From Macrobrachium rosenbergii (taxonomy: Eukaryota > Arthropoda > Malacostraca > Decapoda > Palaemonidae): a stretch of DNA of 64,000 nucleotides. The position numbers were made by a program, and so were the translations under genes. Below, in pieces: positions 1-9,496 of this stretch (position 1 is the stretch's first letter; the number at the start of each line of letters is the position of its first letter). The stretch is taken from positions 62,001 through 126,000 of the forward strand of contig NC_089768.1 in assembly GCF_040412425.1 (NCBI RefSeq). The letters run 5' to 3'. The notes below the pieces were generated by a model. That model had not been told where the DNA came from and searched no databases. It saw only the letters and a program-made list of their open reading frames with translations.

Positions 1-115
1 GGCCGCGTCCGTTGTGTTCCTGCCGGACTGCCCTGGAGGTCATGATGTTTCGTGTCCACCATCCTGTAGAAGACGTCGGAGTGGAGGTGAAGGAAGCCGC
101 CCTGTGGAAGTAGCC
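1..115 (+). repeat. Last partial unit of a gag tandem repeat (about 190-210 bp unit)
   Basis: The opening bases match the end of the roughly 190-210 base unit that is tandemly repeated at 19351-19750, 34890-35525 and 46769-47290. The shared landmarks are a 'CCATCCTGTAGAAGA' core followed by GTGAAGGAAG and GTGGAAGTAGC. Only the last part of a unit is inside the window. Confidence 0.65.
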
Positions 116-2420
116 GCCGTCTTCTTCATCATATCTTTGATTACGTCTTCTGCTGCGTCTTCCCTTCCTCTCCCGAGGTCCAAGGGCGTCCCGAGAATCG
201 GACAGACCTCCGTCAGCCGAAGGAGAGGAAGGCTGCTTCTTCCCCTTGATGCCCTTGGACGTTGGCTCTTTCTGACCTTCGGGTTAGGAAACTGATTGGC
301 ATATCCGTGGGTTTTGTGTTTCGGAAGCCGCGGGCTTGCAGACCTCGGTTTGCGATCCCGTTCCCAGTCCTAGAGGTTCCGCCTCTAAGACGGGGGCTGC
401 TTCGGGCGCTCGTTCGCGAGCCATTCCGATTGCTCGAGATTCTATGGAATATCAAGTATCCCAATCTGGTCTGGAGAGATTTTTCTTGGCCCAGTTCGGG
501 AGCAGTGCGAGAGAAAGGGCCGAGGCACCCAGGTGTCTCAGCTCCTCTTCCTGCCAGCACCGCAAGCGCTCCCCGAGTGTTTGCCAGTGCTCGGTCGGGT
601 TCCCAGTTTGGTGTCTCGATCCTGTCAGTTCGAACATCAGAAGAAGCAGGGAAGAGATTCCCTTTGGTAGTCCTGCGGGACTTTTAAGGGACTGACTCTC
701 TTCTGAGAGACAAGTCTCTCTCATTGGCTCTTCCCGCCCTTGGGCGGGAACCGACTCGCATTCTCCTGTGGGATCTTGCTTTTCGTGGGCTGCGAGAGCG
801 CGGCCTCTCGAGGCCACGCCCTCGTTGCCAGTCTTGGAAGTCTGCGTCTAAGACTGGTTCTGTGCTTGGCTCTTTCGATCTATTAGGAAACAAAGCAGCC
901 GCTCCCGATTTTTGGAAGTCTCGTTGGTAGCTCGAATTCTATGAATCACGAGAGGCACAGGACGAGAGTAAGTGCCGAGACACCCAGGTGTCTGGTTGCC
1001 GGGACACCCAGGTGTCTGGATGCCGAGACGCCCCGGTGTCTGGGTGCCTAGACACCAGGTGTCTCGATCTGCCCGCCAGCTGCTTCGGTTGCTTGGCCGG
1101 GCTTCATTCTTGTGTCTTGAACATAAGGGTTCGAGCATGCAAGATAGCAGACACAGAATTCCCCTTTGAACCTTCTCGAGGGGCCTCGGCCTCGAAGGAG
1201 TTTAGAGTTCGGGAAACTACCAATTGTTCACAGCAGACGAGTCCAGCCTGCCCAGTTACGATTGTGTTCGCGCGATTGGCTTGGCTCGGCCCCCAGTTGC
1301 GCTTACAAGACTGGTTCGGCTCAACTCGGCTTGCCAGACTGGCTTGGCTCACCCCGCCTGCCTTCCAGTCCGCCGCATACCAACCAGCTGATCACGTTCG
1401 TGTGATTGGCTCGCCTTGGCTTGGCCCTACTCGGTTTTTTCCGATTCGGGTTCTTGGCTATGTTCGAGTGAACTTTTTGCTCTTCCCAGGAAAGCGCTTT
1501 GCCACGGCACAAGTGCTCTTTTTCCCCCGTGTGGCAGTAATCTCCTTCGGTTGATTATCGCTCACGGTCCGCCTCTCCTGCTTATCTTACTGGCAGGACA
1601 GGTAGGGATACTCTTTTCTCCTCACCTGTTCTCTTCTCTCGGTTGTTCCGAGAGGCGTGAGATGGACAGAGAGAGCTCCGACGAATTTTCTTCGGAGTCC
1701 GGCTGCCTGGCGTACTTTGGGTGTCGGTCCCCCAATTCTCTTGTATTATAACCAGGTAGCCGAGGAGGGTTTCATGGGATCTGTCAAGGTCTCCCTCCAA
1801 GGGAAGAGGTACAGGAGTTTCATGCATTGGAAACAGCAAGGGTCTTCCGCTTCAAGTTGCGATCGCCCCATGTTTTTGAGAGAACTTCGGCGCCGATTCG
1901 ATCGGTCTGAGATCCCGGACAGGACCACTGCTCCCCAATGAATAACCTTCATCACTTGCAACCCTTGCAGTTTCCGAGGGGCCGAGAGTGTCAGGGACCG
2001 CCGCGGTCCTGGCTTCCGAGAGCGTTCTCGGCCTGATGAATTCTTTTCTTCGAAGGAGTTAATTCAGGTCGAGATACCAAGCTTCCACCCCTGGCTCGAC
2101 AGAATATGAATTCTTCTTGCCTGGGAGGGTCTTGCCGACTGCAGTTTTTTGGGCAATTCTGGTGCTAAGAAGAAGGACTTTGTCCCAATTCGGATCTCCT
2201 GTTTCGTAAGTCCCAAGTTGGCTTGACCCTTAGGAACGAACCTTTACTTGGTTCTGCCTTTCTCTTTCAGAGATTTGCCAGATACCCCGGTAATCAAGGT
2301 TCGCACCAGGGCACTGACTTGTCCTTTGGACAATGACCAAGAACTTTGGGTCTTAGTCATCTCAACTCGACCTTGAGTTCAAGCCCGCCACCCTCAACTC
2401 CTTAACTAAGAAGTCTTAGG
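115..2420 (+). pseudogene. DIRS-A gag remnant, copy 1
   Basis: Decayed gag-like region. It begins with a serine-coding run of TCTTCTTCATC type that corresponds to the poly-Ser tract of the better preserved Gag of copy 5 (26280-26420). It continues through a landmark around 1768-1800 matching 27310-27345 in copy 5 and ends near the AAGAAGTC landmark at 2407. Frames are broken throughout and the open stretches are under 190 codons and shift frame, so no product is expected. Gag of DIRS elements is the presumed nucleic-acid-binding packaging protein. The remnant is assigned by alignment to copy 5, not by any motif of its own. Confidence 0.55.
978..1056 (+). repeat. Array of palindromic GACACC-CA-GGTGTC units
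   Basis: Four units, each a near-perfect inverted repeat of GACACC and GGTGTC, lie about 24 bases apart. Homologous arrays have about three units at 36570-36630 and 48187-48250 and one unit at 20675-20690. Unit number therefore varies between element copies. Confidence 0.7.
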
Positions 2421-2735
2421 CTTCAGAAGCAGATGCAACTGCTGATGCCTGGACGAAATGATACTTATCGAGTGTCTGGAACTGGCAGCGACATTGCCAA
2501 GACCTGGGAATGGATTCCTTCAGAAGTATCTACTTCCCTTAGGTCTCAGCAATTCTTTCCATCAGACTTCCATCCCGCCGCCTCTCCCATGTTCCCGATT
2601 CGGGAAATGCCAGCCCGGCTAGAGGTAATTGCCTCGGTACCCTGTCATCTTGCTGAAGCTTCCCCATGGTGGAAAATGGAAGTCTGCTTCCTTTCCTCAG
2701 TTCTTTCCTCTTCGATGTATGAGTAAAGAGTTAGG

Positions 2736-3150
2736 CTAATGCTTGATTGAAGGAACCTTCGAATATGCTTGCATATTCCCCTCACATCTTGTGTCTACTT
2801 ACGGATTGACAGATTGAGGAATAGGCACACACTGGTAAGACCTTGTCTTGAATTTGTGTGACCGAGACATTTAGTACCTTCTCATCTCCGTCCTGGGCTC
2901 AGGGCAGCTTTTTGGCCGTCCGAGAATTCAGGATGGGTTTTGCGGCACTCACTGGTTTCGTTGAACAACAAAACCACAGTAGTAGCATTTGTCGACAAAC
3001 AGGAGGCAATCGTTTTTTCCTCCTGTTTCATCTCGACATTTGCAGGTACTCGAGTGTTGTTCTATTGCACACTCAACAGCTCAATTAACCAGATGCATTC
3101 CTGGTGGGGATGTATTGGTAGGCAAGCTTGGCCTCGGGTTTGAGTGATCG
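2736..3150 (+). pseudogene. RNase H remnant of DIRS-A copy 1
   Basis: The translated piece 'NNKTTVVAFVDKQEA' at about 2964-3010 matches the RNase H motif 'DNTTVVTYVNKQDG' of copy 5, so the catalytic Asp of this motif is replaced by Asn. Upstream bases (about 2740-2960) align to the start of the copy 5 RNase H domain, including GGCGCACACC-like and CCGAGA landmarks. The frame is broken shortly after by indels. In an active element this domain removes the RNA strand during reverse transcription. Here it is only a relic. Confidence 0.7.
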
Positions 3151-3559
3151 GGATGGAACATGCTGCTCACTCTTTCTTCACAAAGATTCATGCAGAGACT
3201 GCTGGACTGAGAAATCCCTACCGTCCTTCTGTTGCCTCCCTGCACACAAGTCGGTAGTTTTTTCTTGCTCCTTCATACCAGACCAGGGGCCGCTCCGTTG
3301 AGGCATGCTCTCTTTTTGGTGAAAACTCTATATCGACGTTTTCTTCCCTCCGTATTTGTCCGTTTCGCTAGGGGTTCACAAACATTGCTCACCCCGAGTT
3401 ACAGACAAATACTTGAAGACTTCGCCTTCATCCGTCCTGATTGCCGAGGCATCGAGAAGAATTCCGCTTGACCCAACCTCCTTTAGCAGCTACAGAAGAA
3501 GCAGTTCTTGAGGCAGTACATCCCTGTGTATTCAGGACTGGGAGACTTTCCAACTTTCC

Positions 3560-4560
3560 TTGCAAGCACAGGCTTTCTCGCCAAGCGACAACGTATATAG
3601 CTGGATATCCCTTGAAGTCCTCTGTAACACTGTCTGAGGGACTGGATCCGTCTTCGCTGGTGGTGTCATTGTCGGAACTTCTTCTCGGGTCAAAGTCGCT
3701 CGTCAAGTCTGGATTTCCTCGTCTTCTCCGCCGAGGGTTGCTTCTCTCCCTTTCATTTGTGAAGAATGTAGGCCCTTGTGACATAGCCTTCTATCTGAAG
3801 TAGCCTTCATCTCCTTAGTCAAGAGTTAGCTACGGATGAGAAGCTTCTTCAGTCTTGCTGTCCTAGGGAACTGTTCCCTGGGTGGCATGTGACTCGTTTA
3901 GGGTTCCTGTCCATGCTCTGCACGCACCCTTATGAGAGTCGTCGGATAGAGATGTGCCCTCTTAGGACCATCTCTCATCTTACTCCGGCCTTGGCGTGGA
4001 AGATGGAAGAACAGGGATGGGGATCATACCTTGACTCCTCGGATGTCGTAGGTGGACCCCGAATCCATTGACATCTACTGTTGGGTTCGAGTCCTCCTTG
4101 TTCCCCTCCTTTTGGACTTTGTGTCGATGATCCAGATCATTCGTTACTTTGTCCTATTAGGGAGCTGTGGTACTTTCTGAAAGGCTCAACATTCCCAACC
4201 TGGATGTCGTCAACGTTTTTGCTAGTACTCTCTCTCCCAAGGAAGAAGTGTCTAAGGACACATCTTCCTCCTGACTTCGTGAAGCGATCAAAGGAGGTAC
4301 TCGGCAGCTGACAATGACAATACCAGTACCTTGCACCTGAGAGCTCACGAAGTCGATGGCTTGACCCATCCCTCGCATTCCGTAAGTTTCTGTCGGTCTG
4401 GAAGCAAGATGTGGTCTCATAGACCACACTCTTGTCTTCCTGTGGTCTTGCCCACAGGCCCTTGGAACCTTTTTTCCTTGGCCCTGTGGTGGCTGCTCAA
4501 CAAGATGTGTTGTCTTACCCGGCTCCTTCAAGAAGACGAGTAGCATCTCGCCTAAGGTGT
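3560..4560 (+). pseudogene. Tyrosine recombinase remnant of DIRS-A copy 1
   Basis: Aligned by eye to the recombinase of copy 5 (30129-31235). The box I position, Arg in copy 5 (AKRVGEL), reads AWKMEEQ here (about 3995-4015), so Arg is Lys. The box II His-x-x-Arg reads RAHEVDG at about 4342, so Arg is Asp. A further conserved block, SPKEEVSKDT, is readable near 4225. The catalytic set is therefore lost and the frame is broken in several places. The recombinase of an active DIRS element joins a circular DNA copy to the chromosome. Confidence 0.65.
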
Positions 4561-5045
4561 TGGTTCTGGAAGTGAGAAGGATTCCGAGAGTGACTGGCCT
4601 CTCTTCCTCCTCCTTCCCCGTCCTCCAACTTCTCCTTCGGGATGAGAATAGGACTCGAACCAATAGCTGCTGGATCTGGCGCTGATGTGGTAAGACTACA
4701 CGTCAAGCACCCCTTCTATTGTCTTATAGAATCATAGAAGCAATTCCACTCCTTCCTCTAGCAAGGGGAGAAAGGAGAGACTGGCAATAAGGGAACCGTA
4801 TCTTGGCTTTTCCTTACTGCCTCCGACTTTAGATCCTAACAGCCTATTTCATAGGAGTTACGTTTCGTCACTCATGCGAAAAGGTCCAGTATCTGACATT
4901 TGATGTTGCAGTTCCTGCACTCCGATCATATGTCAGAGGCATGGTACTCCTCCTCGCTCTTTCGACCAGGAGGAGTAACCCAGGTGTGCAGAACTCCAGT
5001 CAGTTCAGGAGACTCACTCAGATTCCCTCCAACCAGTGAGTCTTG

Positions 5046-5152
5046 CTAATGTAAAGGACTGACGGTTTGTATATCGTGTCAGAACAAATCACAATTTTTT
5101 AAAGTAAATTGTATTTTTCCTAACTATACAAACCTGAGGTCCTTTACATTAC
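5046..5152 (+). repeat. Internal complementary region (ICR), DIRS-A copy 1
   Basis: The first half (from CTAATGTAAAGGAC to about 5094) is complementary to the left outer end seen at 18071, 32560 and 59011. The second half (AAAGTAAATTGTATTTTTCC and onward) is complementary to this copy's own right end at 5329-5389. This two-part complement is diagnostic of DIRS elements and would template completion of the ends through a circle. Confidence 0.85.
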
Positions 5153-5191
5153 ATATTATGCCCACCTCATGCCACCCCTCAATCTGAACCT

Positions 5192-5389
5192 GGACCGAAA
5201 GGCAAACTGGAATGTTTAGATCCGGGCAGGTGGGTATTCCCACCTACCTTGCAGTAGTTACTGCCTAACCACTTTGCTCGAGTTTAACAGCCATTTCCAG
5301 GCTACGCTGAAAGTAATTCCTAATGTAAAGGACCTCAAGTTTGTATAGTTAGGAGAAATACAAATTACTTTCAAAAATTGTGATTTTTT
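5192..5389 (+). repeat. Right inverted terminal repeat, DIRS-A copy 1
   Basis: Reverse complement of the left repeat seen at 18115-18290, 32560-32735 and 59011-59185. It contains a GGGTATTCCCACC hairpin, TTACTGCCTAACCAC and CAGGCTACGCTGAAAG. It ends in TTTCAAAAATTGTGATTTTTT, where the adjoining LINE sequence begins. Confidence 0.85.
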
Positions 5390-5940
5390 AACAACTCAAG
5401 AAACGCAATAGAAGCCGTTCAAGTTATTACCAAAAAAATAATGTTGTACAGGAAATTAAATGTGAACTCCACAAATTGTATAATATTGGAAAAAATATTG
5501 AAATATGTTGGATCCCTGGCCATGTAGGGATTAAGGGAAATGAAGAGGCTGGTAAAGCAGCTAAAGAAGCAGTCCACATGACAAGAGCAAATGTAAAAAT
5601 CATAATTAGTGATTATATAAGATATAAAAACAATCATTTTAAAGTGTTGGAAAATGGAGTTCATCATATCAGAGAGAGAGAGACAAGTAATTCTGACACG
5701 TCTTTGAATGGGCCGTACTCGTTTGATTCATGGACATTTAATGATTGGTCCACTTGGCCCTCCTCCTGCATGCCAAGAGTTTAAAGTGTTGATAACAGTC
5801 AAACCTGTGTTGTGTGACTGTCCAAAATATAACCAACAGCGAGTATCGACCTTTGGAAGTAAATCAGGGGGGGGAAATTTTGCCAGAAACTTCCACATTT
5901 TCAATCATTACAGTTTTAACAATCATGAGAAAGTGTAACC
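5380..5940 (+). pseudogene. LINE (Jockey-like) RNase H and C-terminal fragment, copy A
   Basis: The frame at about 5476-5660 reads 'ICWIPGHVGIKGNEEAGK', the conserved end of the RNase H domain of non-LTR retrotransposons. The usual fourth catalytic Asp in NEEAD is Gly here, while the paralogue at 57600-57670 keeps Asp. A second block at about 5710-5850 ('PPPACQEFKVLITVK') matches the zinc-binding tail of the same paralogue (CSECKVMITVKHVLYEC), but the cysteine pattern is damaged. The fragment is joined directly to the right end of DIRS-A copy 1. No RT domain is present, so it is a 5'-lost and inactive piece. Confidence 0.8.
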
Positions 5941-6300
5941 TAATAGACAAAATTTAAAAATAAATAAGTAAATAGTGAAAATACAGAAGCCCATAGGGTG
6001 TTTATTGAATTACAAAAAAAAAGATTAATTTTAGTTTTTAATTTTTTTGTATTTTCATCTTTTTTTTGTATTTAGGGAAACAGGCATATTTATTTATGGT
6101 ATACATGTGTTTCAGTGTAAAAGCATATACATTATACAGTTTTTTCTTTTACATTTCATTTTCATTCATTTATCATCATGCAAGTGACCTATTTGGCCCC
6201 AGTTCTAGGCCTATGGCCTAGACCTGGTTATTTCATCCTAATCCTTCGGGCCAGCCCTATGAGAGCTGGTAGTCAGCTCAGTGGTCTGGCTAAATGATCT
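5941..6300 (+). mobile_element. LINE 3' untranslated tail, copy A
   Basis: AT-rich sequence aligned by eye to 58021-58510. It ends in a block containing GACCTGGTTATTTCATCC, GGGCCAGCCCTATGAGAG and GTCAGCTCAGTGGTCTGG. It follows the RNase H fragment and has no coding potential. Confidence 0.65.
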
Positions 6301-6830
6301 TAACCCTTAAACGCCGAGCGTCTATTTACAAAAGTGTCTCTCGTATGCCGGCGGGTTTTGAGAGTTAGCATCGAAGCGGAAAGAAAGTTTTTTTCAAAAA
6401 ATCACAGCACTCTTAGTTTTTAAGATTAAGAGTTCATTTTTGGCTCCTTTTTTTGTCATTGCCTGAAGTTTAGTATGCAACCATCAGAAATGAAAAAAAA
6501 TCATTATCATATATAAATATTGGAATATATGACAGCACAAAAAAAAATTTCATATATAATTGTATACAAATCACGATGTGAGCAAAACGGTTAAAGCTAA
6601 TGAGTTATTATTTTTTTGTTGTATTGTACACTAAATTGCGATGAATTTGGTATATAACAAATTGTAAAACGGTCAAAGCAACACAGAGAAAATATATTCA
6701 CAAAATGATGCATGAATTCGTAACGCGCGGACGTAAAAAAAAGTTGTTTTCAAAACTTCACCATAAATCGAAATATTGTGCTAGAGACTTCCCGTTTGTT
6801 GCAAAATGAAGGTAATTGATTGAATATTAC
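6301..6830. other. Unclassified AT-rich interspersed sequence
   Basis: Starts with TTAACCCTTAAACGCCGAGC and is rich in A and T runs. No open frame, tRNA or element end can be supported. It looks like a non-coding repeat lying between the LINE tail and the orphan DIRS gag fragment. Confidence 0.4.
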
Positions 6831-7084
6831 TGGCTCGGTCCTTGGCTCAACCAGGTCTTATGCCCGCGTGGTCCAGGAAGGATCACGGGGGTCTGCCGAA
6901 GTTCTCCCTCCAGGAGGGAGAGTAGATCGGGAGGACCGCACTCTGGAAGGACTCGAGGGTCCTCTGCCCCAGGAAGCGCTGACCCCTGAGATACAGAGGA
7001 GTTTTGCTGAGGTTATTGCGCTGATTCGTCAGCACAACGACCTCGGGGAAGGGACCACGGCCTCTTCTGTGGATCGTCCTTCGC
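6831..7084 (+). pseudogene. Orphan DIRS-A gag fragment with an open frame
   Basis: Closely similar to 27249-27497 in DIRS-A copy 5. One frame stays open for the whole fragment and reads 'GSTRSYARVVQEGSRGS' followed later by 'EIQRSFAEVIALIRQHND', the Gag sequence that is frameshifted in copy 5. It therefore preserves the better reading of this Gag segment. It has no DIRS ends, is flanked by unrelated repeats, and its right side is fused to a small palindrome-ended element at 7085. No independent product is expected. Confidence 0.75.
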
Positions 7085-7401
7085 CGTGTTCGCGTTCTCA
7101 TGATTCACGGACTCACGCATTCGCGGGTTTCTCTGTGGAACATATCTAGCCATAATTTGCAGAAAATTCGCCCATTCGCAGTATATTCACTAATTACTGT
7201 ACTTTCATACAATTTTCATGAATAAATGCATTTTTTGTGATATAATTACTAAAATACTCAGGTATAAACATTTTTACAGGGTTTTTCTTGTGTTTAAACT
7301 ATCAAAATGGGCAGTTCTAAGTGTTTTTAGAGGGGTTTTAAGTATTCGCAGGATTTTAGCTATTTGCGGGGGTGTGATACATCCCCTGCGAATATGGGGG
7401 T

Positions 7402-7405
<4 letters not shown>
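7085..7405. mobile_element. Small non-coding element, type 1 (TTCGCGG family), left end shortened
   Basis: Matches 55577-55938 over its length, including TTCGCGTTCTCATGATTC near the left side, GGGTTTTTCTTGTGTTTAAA in the middle and CTGCGAATATGGGGGTTCAC at the right end. The family has inverted ends (CAGTAAACCCCCC and GGGGTTCACTGTA). It has no coding content and resembles a MITE. Confidence 0.7.

Positions 7406-7487
<82 letters not shown>
7405..7487. repeat. (TA)n microsatellite
   Basis: Uninterrupted TA dinucleotide run directly at the right end of the type 1 small element. It creates spurious Tyr-Ile open frames on both strands. Confidence 0.95.
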
Positions 7488-7489
<2 letters not shown>

Positions 7490-7630
7490 CATTAACATCA
7501 TCTGTCCATATTTTACTAGTGAGCAAGGGCACATAAAGAAGTGCCTGAAATATATGGTTGCAATGTTCAAATAGTGTTTTATGGGCCTTTTATCTTCATA
7601 TTATACTATTATATTATAGTAAAAGACATT

Positions 7631-7634
<4 letters not shown>

Positions 7635-7667
<33 letters not shown>
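7635..7667. repeat. (TA)n microsatellite
   Basis: TA run of about 33 bases, followed by a short CA run and then the left end of the type 2 small element. Confidence 0.9.
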
Positions 7668-7681
7668 TGTATACACACACA

Positions 7682-7956
7682 CAGGCAGTCCCCAGTTATC
7701 GGCTGGGGTTTCCATTCTGACGGCCTGATAATAACAGAAAATCAGTGATTTTCGGCGCTCTTCCGGCACCAAAAATCACCGATTTTCGGTTACCAGCACC
7801 TCTGTTAGGTATGTATCAGAGCCAGTACCCAATTATTGGCGCCGATAAGCGGAAATCAGCGATTTTTTGGCACTAAAAATTGCCAATTTTCATCACTAGA
7901 CAAGCCCCGTAAAACCGGATCGCCAATAACCAAGCCCGCCGATAACTGGGGACTGC

Positions 7957-7960
<4 letters not shown>
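7682..7960. mobile_element. Small non-coding element, type 2 (CAGTCCCC ends)
   Basis: Ends are inverted: GGCAGTCCCCAGTTATCGGC on the left and GCCGATAACTGGGGACTGCC on the right. The interior contains repeated GATTTTCGG and AAAATTGCCAATTTTC motifs. A second complete copy lies at 56491-56730 and a half copy at 58255-58351. TA microsatellites abut both sides. Confidence 0.8.
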
Positions 7961-7996
<36 letters not shown>

Positions 7997-7998
7997 GA

Positions 7999-8074
<76 letters not shown>
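7961..8074. repeat. Compound (TA)n-(TG)n microsatellite
   Basis: TA run, a short CACGAG interruption near 7994-7999, a second TA run to 8052 and then a TG run to about 8074. Confidence 0.95.
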
Positions 8075-8081
8075 TTGTAGT

Positions 8082-8220
8082 ATATACTTTTTATTCCTAT
8101 ACCTCTAAATTGATGTAAAAGTGGAATTTATACACTGATGCTTTTTTTTTTATACTTTTTATTCCTATACCTCTAAATTGATGTAAAAGTGGAATTTATA
8201 CACTGATGCTTTTTTTTTTT
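8082..8220. repeat. Tandem duplication of a 69 bp intronic unit
   Basis: Two nearly identical units, each starting TATACTTTTTATTCC and ending CACTGATGC followed by a T run, occupy 8082-8150 and 8151-8220. The second unit runs into the polypyrimidine tract and splice acceptor of the exon at 8239. Confidence 0.85.
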
Positions 8221-8238
8221 TTTTTTTTTTTTAATTAG

Positions 8239-8399
8239 CAACACCTGAGAGAGAGATCCTTTGGGCATGTGAAAATGGGAAACAGTCTGTAGTTGAGGAA
8301 ATTCTTCAGCAACACCCAGAAGCAGTATCATCTATAGACAGCGATGGGTATACCCCCCTGCATCGTGCTGCCTACAGTAATTATCCAGAGATTATAAAG
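8239..8399 (+). CDS. Internal exon of an ankyrin-repeat protein, ANKRD49-like (partial)
   Basis: A 161-base exon lies between a polypyrimidine acceptor ending TTAATTAG (8231-8238) and a GT donor at 8400-8401. Its 53 complete codons read 'TPEREILWACENGKQSVVEE' and then 'DSDGYTPLHRAAYSNYPEII'. The TPLHRAAY block is the classic ankyrin helix-turn-helix signature, and ERxILWA before it followed by xDxYTPLHRAAYS is the arrangement I know from ANKRD49, a small protein with several ankyrin repeats that bind protein partners. The exon starts after the first base of a split codon and ends in frame. Codon use is ordinary and nothing is broken. No flanking exon was recognised on either side, so introns must be large or the exon may be a retained fragment. 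ANKRD49 assignment is by remembered family sequence and is likely but not proven. Confidence 0.75.
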
Positions 8400-8690
8400 G
8401 TAATATATATATATATATCAAATGTTTTTTTCAAAAGTGTAAACCAGTGCTTGACAGTTTTAGTTGTCTAGAATCACAAATTGCCTCATTTGTTTGTTTT
8501 CTGTGGAATTAGTCTTTAGTTGTCTGTTGACTTTCCACTGTCCATAATTGAGTATAGGTTCTCTCCCAGCTTGTTGTTATCTTGCTTTATCCTTATTCTG
8601 TTTCTTTGTTTTGTTTTACAAATGAGTCATGATTTACTTTCTTATCACCTGACCATATTAATCTGTGATGGCATTTTGTGTTCTGTGGGT
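8400..8690. other. Intron-like sequence after the ankyrin exon
   Basis: AT-rich sequence with a short TA run just after the splice donor and no open frame that resembles a protein. Nothing else is seen. Confidence 0.5.
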
Positions 8691-9012
8691 GTCGCCCTTG
8701 ACTTGGGGCCACCTTAACATGGTTTAGGGGCTCTTTAACCCCAGGAATTTGTTCCCGGGTTTGAGTTCAAGAGTCCCATATGTCATTATATATTTCTCTG
8801 GATTAATTATTGTGGAGTTTTTCACTTTTGCTAGAATTTATTGGACCTGATAAATAGAAAAAGATATCATCGCAGGGGTTGGGTGTATATGTGAAGCTAA
8901 ATAGTGGGAACTGTGGTAGGACCATCAGCTACCCAATAATGTTTGGACTTGAGAGATATCAGATTGATAGCTCAAGGGTGGAACTGTTCTTTAGGGCTGG
9001 GCCACAGATGGG
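8691..9012. repeat. Dispersed repeat, copy 1 (pairs with 52912-53214)
   Basis: Both copies contain CCCCAGGAAT..TGTTCCCGGG, AATTTATTGGACCTGATAAA and ATCAGATTGATAGCTCAA in the same order and orientation. Neither has an open frame. They may be parts of a larger unclassified element. Confidence 0.75.
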
Positions 9013-9063
9013 GTTGCAACCCCCCAATTTTTTTTTTTTTTTTTTTTTTTAGAAAAAAAAAAA

Positions 9064-9496
9064 GGATTTTGACAAAGGAAAAATCTATTTCTGGAGAGGG
9101 GCCCGTGTCACCCGGTGAAATAGTCCATTCAGCACTTATTTCTAGGTAATTCCGTTGCTAGATACCAGAGAAAGCTAAATGAAATGCTGGAGTTACTACC
9201 CCAGAGCGAGCTCCACTAGATGGAGTCGTGTATGGAAAAGGGTGAACTACAAAAACACGGAACCTTATCCTATAGAGATTCCCAATGTCAAAAGTCCCAA
9301 CGAGAGAGGTGCCGATACAAGCCCATGCACTACTCGCGGACTGTATACAAGGCAACACTAGCCGCATTCCATGTTAGCACCCACCCCACTAGAATGAAGT
9401 TTATCAAGGGAGGGAAAGAATGAAAAACAGGGTGGGTCACCGGGTGACACGGGCCCCTCTCCAGAAATAGATTTTCCTTTGTCAAAATCCTTTTTC
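9064..9496. mobile_element. Foldback element with about 60 bp inverted ends
   Basis: The left end (9064-9123, GGATTTTGACAAAGGAAAAA through GTGTCACCCGGTG) is repeated in reverse complement at about 9437-9496. The interior has no open frame of note and is itself the left partner of the long inverted repeat whose right arm is at 16782-17070. Confidence 0.75.

Larger units (their letters stand above)
1..5389 (+). mobile_element. DIRS-A copy 1, RT-less DIRS-like element (left part outside window)
   Basis: Member of the DIRS class of tyrosine-recombinase retroelements, which copy through RNA and are thought to integrate as circles. In order it shows a decayed gag-like region (about 1-2420), an RNase H remnant (about 2736-3150), a tyrosine-recombinase remnant (about 3560-4560), an internal complementary region (5046-5152) and a right inverted terminal repeat (5192-5389). 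No intact reading frame spans any domain. It aligns by eye along its whole length to copies at 18071, 33621 and 46769, and more distantly to 25042-32124. The left half lies beyond the window edge. The spacing between the gag landmark at 2407 and the RNase H landmark at 2964 is 557 bases, against 1346 in copy 5, because the RT core is absent. Confidence 0.8.

Noticed and set aside
978..1056. CRISPR-like array (short palindromic repeats)
   Set aside because: Units are almost contiguous, spacers are only about 10 bases and related to each other, and the setting is a eukaryotic retroelement.
1260..1440. GGCTTGGCTCGGC-rich stretches in the gag-like region (also 20890-21080, 36840-36960, 48470-48620) as a regulatory array
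   Set aside because: Irregular low-complexity sequence that follows the element copies. No fixed unit could be defined.
7218..7574. Open frames with long Tyr-Ile runs on both strands (also 7836-8108)
   Set aside because: They are translations of TA microsatellites and have no protein character outside the run.
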